Assembly: GCF_019084545.1 (NCBI RefSeq)
Contig: NZ_JAHREP010000009.1
Location: 102,776-166,775, forward strand
From: Marinobacterium ramblicola
GTDB taxonomy: Bacteria > Pseudomonadota > Gammaproteobacteria > Pseudomonadales > Balneatricaceae
Reading direction: 5' to 3'
Length of the DNA: 64,000 nt
The notes beneath the pieces are model-generated. The model was given only the letters and a program-made list of their open reading frames with translations, was not told the DNA's origin and searched no databases. The number at the start of each line of letters is the position of its first letter. Position 1 is the stretch's first letter. The translations under genes and the position numbers were made by a program. Shown one piece after another: positions 1-8,498 of the stretch.

Positions 1-832
1 TGTCCCGGGAAGCGCTCAGTTCGGTTATGTCACGCGCCACACCAAGAATACCGACCGCCGTGCCGTCGGGTCCCGGTACCGGAACCTTGCGCGTTTCAAG
101 CAGGATGGTTTCACCACTGCCGGCATGAGTGACCCACTCTTCGTTGATCAGTGTCTGGCCGGCCGCCAGCGCGGCACGGTCCTTTTCGCGGAAAAAGTCC
201 GCTATATCCCTTCCGAACAGGTCGTAATCGGTTCCTCCGACGATCTCCTTCTCACTCTTGCCGACCAGCCCCTCGAACGCGTGGTTACAGAGTAGATAGG
301 TACCCTCCGCATCTTTCAACCACACCTTATCGGGGATGGTGCGCAGTACGGTGTGCAGGTGCCGCTTGGCCTCATCAATGACCCGCTCCGTCCGCTTGCG
401 ATCGGATATGTCGCGTGAAAGTACAATAAATCGGGATGAAGAATGTCCAGAGCCCGACTTTTTGACAATGGTGTGTTCGAACCAGCCGGTTTCACCGTTC
501 TGTTGCTCGATGGGGATGACGAGGCCGCTGCAGCGCCCTTTCATGTCTGCTTCCAGAATTGCCGCCATTGCAGTTCCCGCCGCCTGCGGATGCAGAACCT
601 CCTCGACCGTTCGACCGACCAGGAACTGCTCGTGCAGCGCCAGCAATGCCGGATCCTTGGCCCATACTCTGTGATAGCGCCCATCCAGGTCGACCTCGAA
701 CAGGGTGTCCGGGATTGCCTCGAGTATCACTTCGGAAAACTCGACCGCTTCCTGGAGTTGCCGTGCGATCTCGTCCTGAGCGCTGAGTCCGTCCGGAACT
801 GTTGATCGCTGTTGCTCTTTGGATATGGACAT
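1..832 (-). CDS. PAS-domain sensor/signalling protein, N-terminal part (cut by window edge)
   Basis: This minus-strand frame stays open from an ATG at 832 to the window edge, giving 277 residues of an unfinished protein. Two consecutive PAS domains are visible. The first spans roughly residues 25-145, starting near EAIPDTLFEVDLDGRYHRVW. The second spans roughly 155-275 and ends in the PAC-like GILGVARDITELSAS. No transmembrane segment precedes them, so the visible part looks cytoplasmic. The output domain (GGDEF, EAL or histidine kinase) lies outside the window and cannot be named. PAS domains bind small ligands or cofactors, but nothing visible identifies the ligand. The ribosome site before the ATG is weak. 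Confidence 0.75.
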   Translation of the reverse strand, partial: MSISKEQQRSTVPDGLSAQDEIARQLQEAVEFSEVILEAIPDTLFEVDLDGRYHRVWAKDPALLALHEQFLVGRTVEEVLHPQAAGTAMAAILEADMKGRCSGLVIPIEQQNGETGWFEHTIVKKSGSGHSSSRFIVLSRDISDRKRTERVIDEAKRHLHTVLRTIPDKVWLKDAEGTYLLCNHAFEGLVGKSEKEIVGGTDYDLFGRDIADFFREKDRAALAAGQTLINEEWVTHAGSGETILLETRKVPVPGPDGTAVGILGVARDITELSASRD

Positions 833-1014
833 TTCGATGTCTTGAAAAAACCTGTCATGAGATACTATCCCGTCATGATCGGATTTCGCAATTACACTTT
901 TCGCTCAGACTCCCAAATTATCTCTTTAAAAACAATAGAGTGGGATTATTCCTACTGAAATAGAAGGCTATTCCTACCGCCGGGATCAAGGCGGCTTTTC
1001 ACTTCTTTGCCCGC
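833..1014. other. AT-rich intergenic region upstream of the PAS gene
   Basis: This 180-base gap lies between the start of the PAS gene and the 3' end of puuB, both on the minus strand. It is clearly AT-richer than its flanks and probably holds the PAS-gene promoter. I see no convincing hairpin terminator for puuB and no small ORF. Confidence 0.4.
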
Positions 1015-2304
1015 CTATACCCCTAAACGATCCCGCATCGAGTAGTACCATGCCCCGATAGCACTGAACGGCGCCTGCAACAGATGGCCACCGGGGAAGG
1101 GGTAGTGTTTGAGTGCGGCAAAGGCGTCGAATCGTTTGGAGTCGCCCAGGATACGCTCGGACAGCAAGCGTCCTGCCAGGTGGGTATAGGTTACGCCGTG
1201 GCCACTGCATCCCTGTGAATACAGGATGTTGTCATCCAGCATACCGACCTGCGGCAAGCGTGAAAGTGTCATCAGGAAGTTGCCGGTCCAGCGGTACTCG
1301 ATCTTGACCGCTTCCAGCTGAGGAAAGGTTTTCAGCATCTTGGGCCGAACCAGGCGTTCGATATCCTGCGGATCGCGGGCACCGTAGACCACGCCGCCAC
1401 CGTACAACAGCCGTTTATCGGCGGAGAGTCGGTAGTAATCGAGCAGGTAGTTGCAGTCTTCGATGCAGTAGTCTTGCGGAATCAGCGCTTTCGCCAGATC
1501 GTCGCCGAGCGGCTCGGTGGCGATCACCTGGGTGCCGCAGGGCATGGACTTGGCTTTCAGCTCCGGCACGAGACCGCCCAGATAAGCGTTACCGGCGATC
1601 ACCAGGGTTTTGGCCCTGACACTGCCGCCCTTGGTGACGACAATCGGTTGCTCCTCGCGGGAGATGGCGATTGCCTCCGAGCGTTCGAAGATCTGACCAC
1701 CCAGTTTGCGCACCGCCTCGGCCTCACCGAGCGCAAGGTTGAGCGGATGGATATGGCCCCCGCCATGATCGAGCATACCGCCGACATAACGTTTGCTGGC
1801 CACCACGCCGCCTATTCCGTTTGCATCGAGCAGTTCAAGCTTGTCATAACCGTAACGCTCCCAGAGCGCTTTCTGGTGCTCGAGTTCGGTCATCTGTTTG
1901 CCGTTCAGCGCCGCGAACACGCCGCCATCCTTCAGATCACACTGGATCGAGTAACGTTCGACGAGCTCACGGATAATGCGGCCGCCCTCGAACGCCATCG
2001 CGCCTAACTGCTCCGCTATCCGATTGCCGGCCGTGCGCTCGATAACATCGATATCGCGGCTGTAGCTGTTGACGATCTGACCGCCGTTACGCCCGGATGC
2101 GCCCCAGCCCACACGCGCCTGCTCCAGCACCACCACATCGACACCACGCTCCAGCAGGTGCAAGGCCGCCGACAGCCCGGTATAACCGGCACCGATGATG
2201 CAGACATCACAGTCGATATCGCCCTCCAACCGGGGATACTCAGGGTGAACATTGGCAGACGCGGCGTAATAGGAGGCGGGATAGTTCAGATCCAGGTTGC
2301 TCAT
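1015..2304 (-). CDS. puuB: gamma-glutamylputrescine oxidase (FAD-dependent)
   Basis: PuuB oxidises gamma-glutamylputrescine to gamma-glutamyl-gamma-aminobutyraldehyde with release of ammonia and hydrogen peroxide. The 429-residue protein has the N-terminal FAD-binding motif CIIGAGYTGLSAALHL, then the family hallmark GWGASGRNGGQI, and near the C-terminus the DAO-type segment QGCSGHGVTYTHLAGRLL. Length fits the family. The open frame extends to a GTG at 2310, but the ATG at 2304 lies two bases after the puuA stop (TGA at 2309-2307) and is the better start. Translational coupling to puuA is likely. Other DAO-family amine oxidases are possible, but the puuA and puuC neighbours favour this assignment. 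Confidence 0.85.
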   Translation of the reverse strand: MSNLDLNYPASYYAASANVHPEYPRLEGDIDCDVCIIGAGYTGLSAALHLLERGVDVVVLEQARVGWGASGRNGGQIVNSYSRDIDVIERTAGNRIAEQLGAMAFEGGRIIRELVERYSIQCDLKDGGVFAALNGKQMTELEHQKALWERYGYDKLELLDANGIGGVVASKRYVGGMLDHGGGHIHPLNLALGEAEAVRKLGGQIFERSEAIAISREEQPIVVTKGGSVRAKTLVIAGNAYLGGLVPELKAKSMPCGTQVIATEPLGDDLAKALIPQDYCIEDCNYLLDYYRLSADKRLLYGGGVVYGARDPQDIERLVRPKMLKTFPQLEAVKIEYRWTGNFLMTLSRLPQVGMLDDNILYSQGCSGHGVTYTHLAGRLLSERILGDSKRFDAFAALKHYPFPGGHLLQAPFSAIGAWYYSMRDRLGV

Positions 2305-2306
2305 AA

Positions 2307-3653
2307 TCACACGCTCAGTAACAGGAATTCACGCTCCCAGGAGCTGATCACCCGTTTAAAGTTTTCATGCTCGGCACGTTTCACCGCAATGTAGCCGTCG
2401 ACGAAGGCATCACCCAGGTACTGACGCGCTGCCGCCGACTGCTCCATCCGCTCCACCGCACTTTCAATGGTGGTTGGCAGACTGAAGTTCTTGCGCTCGT
2501 AGGCGCGGCCGGTGCAGGCCGCCGAAGGCTCGATCTTCTCCATCATCCCCATATAGCCGCACAGCAGGCTGGCGGCGATCGCCAGGTAGCTGTTGGCATC
2601 GGCACCGGCCAGGCGATTCTCGATGCGCTGGTTGGCCGCATTGGATTCCGGTATGCGCAGACCGCAGGTACGGTTGGCATAGCCCCACTCCACGTTGATC
2701 GGCGCTGAGGTGTCCGGCAGGAAACGGCGGAACGAATTCACATTCGGTGCCAGTAAAGGCAAGAATTCCGGGATGTAACGCTGCATCCCGCCGATGTGGT
2801 ATTTGAACAGCTCGCTCATGCTGCCATCGGGATCGCTGAACACGTTGTTACCGGTTTTCACATCCAGCACGCTCTGATGCAGATGCATGGCACTGCCGGG
2901 CTCGTTGCTGATCGGCTTGGCCATGAAGGTGGCCAGCACGCCGTGCTTCATCGCCGCTTCGCGCATTGTGCGCTTGAACACCTGAACATGGTCGGCCAGC
3001 ATCAGCGGGTCGCCGTGGAGAAAGTTGATCTCCATCTGCGCGGTACCCTCTTCATGGATCAGGGTATCGATCTCCAGGCCCTGGTACTCGCACCAGTCGT
3101 ACATATCCTCGAATAACGGGTCGAACTCGTTGGCGGCCTCGATGGAGAATGACTGCCGGCCGGTTTCCGGACGGCCGGAACGCCCGATGGGCGGCACCAG
3201 CGGCACGTCGGGGTCGTCGCAGCGCTGGGTCAGGTAGAACTCCATCTCCGGCGCCACCACCGGTTTCCAACCCTGTTCATCATAGAGCGCGAGCACTTTT
3301 TTCAGTACATTGCGTGGCGACAGTGCGATAGGGTTACCGTCGCGATCATAGGTATCGTGGATCACCTGAGCCGTGGGCTCCTGCGTCCAGGGCAGCAGGA
3401 ATACAGCATCTGCGTCGGGCTGGCAGACCATATCGATATCGGCCGGGTCGAGCAGAGAGTAGTAGATATCGTCGTCGACCCAGTCGCCGGTCACGGTCTG
3501 CAGCAGCACACTTTCCGGCAGGTGCATCCCGCGCTCGTAGAGGAATTTATCGACCGGCGAGATCTTGCCACGCACGATGCCGGTCAGGTCACTGATAACA
3601 CACTCCACCTCAGTCACCCGGTTCTCCTTGAGCCAGGTTTCAAGCCGCTGCAT
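2307..3653 (-). CDS. puuA: gamma-glutamylputrescine synthetase (glutamine synthetase family)
   Basis: This glutamine-synthetase-fold ligase joins glutamate to putrescine (or another polyamine) using ATP, the first step of the Puu pathway. The 448-residue protein shows the N-terminal beta-grasp part (CVISDLTGIVRGKISP), the PEMEFYL metal/ATP segment around residue 140, the AMHLHQSV nucleotide-binding loop and RIENRLAGADANSYLA near residue 350. The start ATG is preceded by AGGGGGATCAG, a strong ribosome site. It is the first gene of the puuAB unit and is divergent from a second GS-like gene at 3907. It lacks the tyrosine adenylylation region of true GlnA, as expected for this subfamily. Confidence 0.85.
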   Translation of the reverse strand: MQRLETWLKENRVTEVECVISDLTGIVRGKISPVDKFLYERGMHLPESVLLQTVTGDWVDDDIYYSLLDPADIDMVCQPDADAVFLLPWTQEPTAQVIHDTYDRDGNPIALSPRNVLKKVLALYDEQGWKPVVAPEMEFYLTQRCDDPDVPLVPPIGRSGRPETGRQSFSIEAANEFDPLFEDMYDWCEYQGLEIDTLIHEEGTAQMEINFLHGDPLMLADHVQVFKRTMREAAMKHGVLATFMAKPISNEPGSAMHLHQSVLDVKTGNNVFSDPDGSMSELFKYHIGGMQRYIPEFLPLLAPNVNSFRRFLPDTSAPINVEWGYANRTCGLRIPESNAANQRIENRLAGADANSYLAIAASLLCGYMGMMEKIEPSAACTGRAYERKNFSLPTTIESAVERMEQSAAARQYLGDAFVDGYIAVKRAEHENFKRVISSWEREFLLLSV

Positions 3654-3906
3654 CTGATCCCCCTGTACAGGTCTCTTATTGCCGATTGGGTGCGCCGCAA
3701 GGGCGCCGAGTACCTGAAAAGCTTAGTTAACTAGACCGCATCCTGCCTCAGCAGGTGCTTTTTCGAACGACGTTACAACCAAAGCCCCAAAGGCGCAATC
3801 GTACCGCCGCAGGCTTAATAAAATTAATATGTTGACTTTATTCGGGGCATGGCATTCACTCGATATCAGCGGGAACTGAAGTTTCCCGAGCGTAAAATGG
3901 TGAAAC
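3654..3906. promoter_or_regulatory. divergent promoter region between puuA and the second GS-like gene
   Basis: This 253-base spacer lies between two divergently transcribed polyamine-ligase genes. An AT-rich stretch at about 3815-3845 contains TTGACTTTATTC and AATTAATATG, which could form a sigma-70-type promoter for one or both directions. No clear palindromic operator was found, so the regulator is unknown. Confidence 0.35.
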
Positions 3907-5301
3907 ATGACTACACAATCCAACGGGTGGTTGGAGCTACCCGATACGGCTGAAGCCGAAACCTTCCTCGAACAACACCCTGACCTGCAGTTTGTCGATC
4001 TCCTGATCGCGGATATGAACGGTATCGTCAGGGGTAAACGCATCGACCGATCAGCCCTTAAAAAGGTGTTTGAAAAGGGTGTCGCCCTACCCGCGTCACT
4101 CTATGGTCTGGATATTCTGGGCGAAACCGTCGAAAGCACCGGTCTTGGACTGGAGATAGGCGAAGCCGACAATATCTGTTATCCGATCGCCGGCACACTC
4201 TGCATGGAACCCTGGCAGAAGCGCCCTATCGCGCAACTGCTGATGACCATGTACGAAGATGACGAAACCCCCTTCTATGCCGATCCGCGGACGGTACTCA
4301 AGCGGGTGCTCAAACGTTTCGATGAACTGGAGCTGACCCCGGTTACCGCGTTCGAGCTGGAGTTCTATCTGATCGACCAGGAGAATATCGCCGGTAAACC
4401 GCAACCGCCCAAATCACCGATCTCCGGCAAGCGCCCGGAAAGCGTGCAGGTCTACTCGATAGACGAACTGGACGAATACGCCGACTTCCTTTCCGACGTG
4501 ATCGAAACCGCACGCGATCAGGGCATACCCGCGGATACCATCGTAGCGGAATCGGCGCCGGGACAGTTCGAGATCAATCTGCACCACGTGGCGGATCCGA
4601 TCAAATCCTGCGATAACGCCACGCTTCTGCGTCGCGTAATCAAGAGTGTTGCCTACGACCATGAGATGGATACCACCTTCATGGCCAAGCCCTACGCCGA
4701 CCAGGCCGGCAACGGTATGCATCTGCATATCAGCCTGATCGACAGCAATGGGAAAAATGTTTTCGAACTCGATCCCGACAGCGAACAGCCCAACGATATC
4801 ATGCGCTGGGCCGTGGGCGGGTTGATCGAGGCGATGGATGACTACCTCGCCATTCTCTGCCCCAACATCAACTCCTACCGTCGCTTCAGCCAAGGGTTCT
4901 ACGTGCCGTCTTGGCCCTGCTGGGGTGTCGAGAACCGTACTACCGCCCTGCGCCTACCGCTGGGTGAACCGGAGGCAGCCCGTATCGAGCACCGCCTGGC
5001 CGGCACGGATTCCAACCCCTATCTGTTGATGGCCGCGATGCTGTCGGCGATCCATTTCGGGATCACCCACAAGATCGAGCCACCCCCGCCGATAGAGGGC
5101 AACGCGTATGAGCAGCAGGAGACCAGCCTGCCCAATAACCTGCGCGACGCACTGCGCGAGCTGGAAAGCTCCGGCATGATGCGGGAGTATTTCGGCAACG
5201 ACTTCCTCAACGTATTCATCGCCTGCAAGGAGCATGAGGTGGAGCAGTTCGAGCGCACCATCTCCGACCTGGAATACACCTGGTATCTGCATACGGTCTA
5301 G
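3907..5301 (+). CDS. glutamine synthetase family protein, probable gamma-glutamylpolyamine synthetase
   Basis: This 464-residue protein is a second GS-fold ligase, paralogous to the one at 2307-3653. Visible motifs are LLIADMNGIVRGKRI at the N-terminus, FELEFYLID around residue 155, GNGMHLHISLID near residue 275, and RIEHRLAGTDSNPYL near residue 360. It resembles the SpuB/SpuI (PauA-like) ligases of pseudomonads, which glutamylate putrescine, spermidine or diamines, more than housekeeping GlnA. Substrate cannot be read from sequence. The ATG at 3907 has only a weak ribosome site (GGTGAAAC). A hairpin follows the stop. Confidence 0.75.
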   Translation: MTTQSNGWLELPDTAEAETFLEQHPDLQFVDLLIADMNGIVRGKRIDRSALKKVFEKGVALPASLYGLDILGETVESTGLGLEIGEADNICYPIAGTLCMEPWQKRPIAQLLMTMYEDDETPFYADPRTVLKRVLKRFDELELTPVTAFELEFYLIDQENIAGKPQPPKSPISGKRPESVQVYSIDELDEYADFLSDVIETARDQGIPADTIVAESAPGQFEINLHHVADPIKSCDNATLLRRVIKSVAYDHEMDTTFMAKPYADQAGNGMHLHISLIDSNGKNVFELDPDSEQPNDIMRWAVGGLIEAMDDYLAILCPNINSYRRFSQGFYVPSWPCWGVENRTTALRLPLGEPEAARIEHRLAGTDSNPYLLMAAMLSAIHFGITHKIEPPPPIEGNAYEQQETSLPNNLRDALRELESSGMMREYFGNDFLNVFIACKEHEVEQFERTISDLEYTWYLHTV

Positions 5302-5329
5302 TGGCTAAACCTACGAAGCAGAAACATTA

Positions 5330-5350
5330 GAGCCGGGCACTGCCCGGCTC
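5330..5350. terminator. GC-rich hairpin between converging genes
   Basis: A 9-bp stem GAGCCGGGC / GCCCGGCTC with a 3-base loop lies 29 bases after the stop of the GS-like gene and 39 bases before the 3' end of the converging DUF1810 gene. There is no real T-run on either strand, so it could be a bidirectional or Rho-assisted terminator. Confidence 0.5.
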
Positions 5351-5388
5351 AATTGTATGCGTGTTCCAACCGCTTCTTGGGGTTGCAA

Positions 5389-5823
5389 TTAGCCTCCGAT
5401 CCGCTCCAGAGTCAGCTTGTCACGCTCACCGTTGTAGAACTTGTTCAACAGCTTTTCGAATACACTGCCTTTTTCTGATACCGCCTCGAACAGGGTCGCG
5501 CAGGAGCGTACCTTCATATCGTCCGGCATACCGAGGATATCGCGTGCGCTTTTGCCTTCCACAGAGAGCATCGTGTTTGCACACTCGATCAGTCGCGGTC
5601 CCAGTATGGGGTGGTTCAGATAAGCGCGGGCTTCGTCCAATGTCTCTATTGCGTAGATATCGGCCCTGACACTGCGCCCCAACCCCGAAATTTGCGGAAA
5701 GATGTACCAGATCCAGTGCGAACGCTTGCGCCCGCCTTTGAGCTCCCACAGGGCTACTTTGTAGTCGCGCGCCTGCGCCTCCAGAAAGCGTTTCAGGTTG
5801 TACGGATCAACCTCTTTTGTCAT
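5389..5823 (-). CDS. DUF1810 family protein
   Basis: This is a cytoplasmic protein of about 144 residues with the DUF1810 signature: DPYNLKRFLEAQ at the N-terminus, GRKRSHWIWYIFPQ in the middle and LNHPILGPRLIEC after it. The family's function is not established. The frame runs to an upstream ATG at 5844, but the ATG at 5823 is preceded by GGAGGCTACAC, an excellent ribosome site, so that start is preferred. It stands alone between converging and divergent neighbours and does not look like part of the polyamine pathway. Confidence 0.8.
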   Translation of the reverse strand: MTKEVDPYNLKRFLEAQARDYKVALWELKGGRKRSHWIWYIFPQISGLGRSVRADIYAIETLDEARAYLNHPILGPRLIECANTMLSVEGKSARDILGMPDDMKVRSCATLFEAVSEKGSVFEKLLNKFYNGERDKLTLERIGG

Positions 5824-5846
5824 GTGTAGCCTCCATACTGACAAGG

Positions 5847-5878
5847 GCAGCTCTTACATATCGCAGCTCTTACATATC
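5847..5878. repeat. exact 16-bp tandem duplication
   Basis: GCAGCTCTTACATATC occurs twice in immediate succession (5847-5862 and 5863-5878), just upstream of the preferred DUF1810 start. It lies in the presumed promoter/leader of that gene. It may be a slippage duplication or a doubled regulator site. Confidence 0.85.
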
Positions 5879-5946
5879 TTAGCCCCTTAACGTGCTGGCG
5901 ACCTACACTAAACTATATAGAGTAACGGTAAAAATCGGAGTGAGAG

Positions 5947-6813
5947 ATGCTACTGGATCAGACCATCGAAAAGGCACTCATCGAGCTGATTCGCGATGTC
6001 GCACGGCATGAGATAGCCCCGCGTTTTCGTCGCCTTCACCCGGATGCCGTACGCACCAAGGCGGCGTTCGACGATCTTGTGACAGAAGCGGACCTCTGTT
6101 CTGAACAGGCGATCACCGCGGGGGTCAACCGTCTTCTCCCCGATGCCGTGGTCATTGGCGAGGAGGCGGTGGCGGCCAACCCGGCCCTGCTCGATAGACT
6201 GCCCGGTGCAAAGCTTGCCGTCGTTATCGATCCCATCGACGGTACCTGGAACTTCGCCAATGGGCTTGCCATCCACGGTGTATTGATTGCGGTTACCGAG
6301 CGGGATGAAACGCAGTTCGGCCTGCTTTACGACCCGGTCATGGACGACTGGATCATGGCGCGTCGAGGCGGCGGCGCCTGGTATTGCAGACCGGACAGCG
6401 AACCGGTTCAGCTGTTCGTCAGCAGTGAAAAGCCGCTCAACGCCATGATCGGCTTTATCTCGACCTTCGGTTTTGCCGTGGCTGAACGTGCACATGTCAA
6501 TAACGCGGTATTGGGCTTCGCCCGCGCCCATGCCCTGCGCTGTGCCTGCCACGAGTATCGGTTACTGGTTCAAGGCAACGTGGATTTCTACATCAACGCC
6601 AGTGCCAAACCCTGGGATCATGCGGCAGGCGCCCTGGCGGTGCAGGAGGCCGGCGGGGCCGTCGGGATGATGGACGGGCGCGAATACGCGCCGACCCTCA
6701 GGGAGGGTTGCGTGATCGCAGCCAACTCCCCGCAGGCACTGGATGCGATCCGCCAGCAGTTCACCAACCCGGAACGAAGATCCACCATCGAACCCAGCCT
6801 GCGCGAAGAGTAA
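5947..6813 (+). CDS. inositol monophosphatase family phosphatase
   Basis: This is a magnesium-dependent phosphomonoesterase of the IMPase/FBPase superfamily, 288 residues. The metal-binding set is visible: GEEAV around residue 74, the signature DPIDGTWNFANG around residue 97, and the C-terminal KPWDHAAGALAVQEAGG around residue 220. Family members act on inositol phosphates, histidinol phosphate or PAP-like nucleotides, and the substrate cannot be chosen here. The start has the ribosome site GGAGTGAG five bases upstream. It converges with puuC, with five bases between the stops, and has no obvious pathway partner. Confidence 0.8.
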   Translation: MLLDQTIEKALIELIRDVARHEIAPRFRRLHPDAVRTKAAFDDLVTEADLCSEQAITAGVNRLLPDAVVIGEEAVAANPALLDRLPGAKLAVVIDPIDGTWNFANGLAIHGVLIAVTERDETQFGLLYDPVMDDWIMARRGGGAWYCRPDSEPVQLFVSSEKPLNAMIGFISTFGFAVAERAHVNNAVLGFARAHALRCACHEYRLLVQGNVDFYINASAKPWDHAAGALAVQEAGGAVGMMDGREYAPTLREGCVIAANSPQALDAIRQQFTNPERRSTIEPSLREE

Positions 6814-6818
6814 CGGAG

Positions 6819-8327
6819 TTACAACGCAATCCAGGTTGCCTTGACCTCGGTGTACTTCTCGAATGCATGCAGCGACTTGTCGCGCCCGTTGCCGGACTGT
6901 TTGTAGCCGCCGAAGGGGGCGGTCATATCGCCGCCATCATACTGGTTGATCCAGACCATACCGGTGCGCAACGCCTTGGCCATCCTGTGCGCCCGGCTCA
7001 GGTCCGAGGTCCAGACCGCCGCCGCCAGACCGTAGGCGCTATCATTGGCGATGGCGACCGCCTCCTCCATATCGGTGAAACCGATCACCGACAGCACCGG
7101 GCCGAAGATCTCCTCCTGGGCGATCTTCATCGCGTTGTTGACGCCATCGAACAGGGTCGGCTCGATATAGTATCCGCCATTTTCCGATTCGATCCGGTTG
7201 CCGCCGCAGCAAAGCTTCGCCCCCTCCTGCTTGCCCGACTCGATATACTCGATCACGCGATTGAGCTGCGTCTGGTCGACAATCGCACCAACCCTGGTTG
7301 CCGGATCGAGCGGGTGGCCCGGCTTCCACGTCTTCAGTGCATCGACGACCAGGGCAACAAACTCATCCTTGATCGAGCTTTCGACCAGCAGCCGCGAACC
7401 GGCAGTGCACACCTCCCCCTGGTTGAAGGCGATGGCCGCGGCGGCTGACTTCGCCGCCTTCTGCAGGTCCGGCGCATCGGCAAAGACGATATTGGGGCTC
7501 TTGCCTCCCGCCTCCAGCCAGACCCGCTTCATATTGGACTGTCCGGCATAGATCATCAGCTGCTTGGCGGTATTAGTGGAACCCGTGAACGCCAGCGTAT
7601 CCACGTCCATATGCAGTGCCAGCGCCGCCCCTATCTCATGGCCATAACCCGGCACCACGTTCAGCACCCCGGGCGGGATACCGGCATCGATCGCCAACTG
7701 GGCAATGCGGATCGCGCTCAATGGCGACTTCTCCGAGGGTTTCAGCACCACCGAGTTGCCCGCTGCCAGCGCCGGGCCCAGCTTCCAGCACGCCATCATC
7801 AGCGGAAAGTTCCAGGGTACGATGGCGGCGACAACGCCCACCGGCTCACGTGTGATCATGCCAATCTGGTCGTGTGGCACCGGTGCCAGCTCATCGTAGA
7901 TCTTGTCCACCGCCTCGCCAGACCAGCGCAGCGCGCGAGCGGCGCCGGGAATGTCGACGCGAAGCGAATCACTGATCGGCTTGCCCATATCGAGGGTTTC
8001 CAGCAACGCCAACTCATCGGCATTGGCGTTGAGCAGGTAGGCAAAGCGCATCATCACCTGCTTTCGGTTGCTCGGTGCCAACTGCGACCAGATACCGGAG
8101 TTGAATGCGGCACGCGCACTGGCAACCGCCAGATCGGCATCCGCCTTGTCGCAGGCAGCAACCTTGCCCAGCAATCGCCCGTCGACCGGGCTCAAACAGT
8201 AAAATGTCTTGCCCGACTGCGCAGGCTGATAGCGGCCCTCGATAAACGCCTGTCCGTTGATCTCCAGCGCATCGGCCGCGGCCTGCCACTCTTTGAAGGT
8301 TCTCTTGGTTTTCTGCTTGGCGTTCAT
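6819..8327 (-). CDS. puuC: gamma-glutamyl-gamma-aminobutyraldehyde dehydrogenase (aldehyde dehydrogenase)
   Basis: This NAD(P)-dependent aldehyde dehydrogenase of 502 residues most likely oxidises the aldehyde made by PuuB. Visible motifs are the oxyanion asparagine segment VVAAIVPWNFPLMMA, the nucleotide-binding FTGSTNTAKQL, the catalytic glutamate in LEAGGKSPNIV, the catalytic cysteine in FNQGEVCTAGSRLL, and [11 protein letters not shown]. The N-terminal KEWQAAADALEINGQAFIEG resembles the PuuC/AldB branch. It is monocistronic but sits 3.2 kb from puuAB on the same strand. Broad-specificity 3-hydroxypropionaldehyde or betaine aldehyde dehydrogenases are alternatives. Confidence 0.8.
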   Translation of the reverse strand: MNAKQKTKRTFKEWQAAADALEINGQAFIEGRYQPAQSGKTFYCLSPVDGRLLGKVAACDKADADLAVASARAAFNSGIWSQLAPSNRKQVMMRFAYLLNANADELALLETLDMGKPISDSLRVDIPGAARALRWSGEAVDKIYDELAPVPHDQIGMITREPVGVVAAIVPWNFPLMMACWKLGPALAAGNSVVLKPSEKSPLSAIRIAQLAIDAGIPPGVLNVVPGYGHEIGAALALHMDVDTLAFTGSTNTAKQLMIYAGQSNMKRVWLEAGGKSPNIVFADAPDLQKAAKSAAAAIAFNQGEVCTAGSRLLVESSIKDEFVALVVDALKTWKPGHPLDPATRVGAIVDQTQLNRVIEYIESGKQEGAKLCCGGNRIESENGGYYIEPTLFDGVNNAMKIAQEEIFGPVLSVIGFTDMEEAVAIANDSAYGLAAAVWTSDLSRAHRMAKALRTGMVWINQYDGGDMTAPFGGYKQSGNGRDKSLHAFEKYTEVKATWIAL

Positions 8328-8498
8328 TACCCAACACTCCGTCCTGTTGCTGCTCGGCCGGCCGACTCAGGAATCGACTTTCGGCTACGCAGCTTTACTT
8401 GCTTACAGTGTAGAGCGAAAACGTAAACCGCCGCCCCTATCAGCTGACCGCGACTTAGCCAATAAGTTGAATGTCAGGCCAAGATTAGCGGCCTCGAA

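Noticed and set aside
3907..5301. Housekeeping glutamine synthetase glnA
   Set aside because: The length and motifs fit the amine-ligase branch, it lacks the adenylylation-site region, and it neighbours puuA, puuB and puuC.
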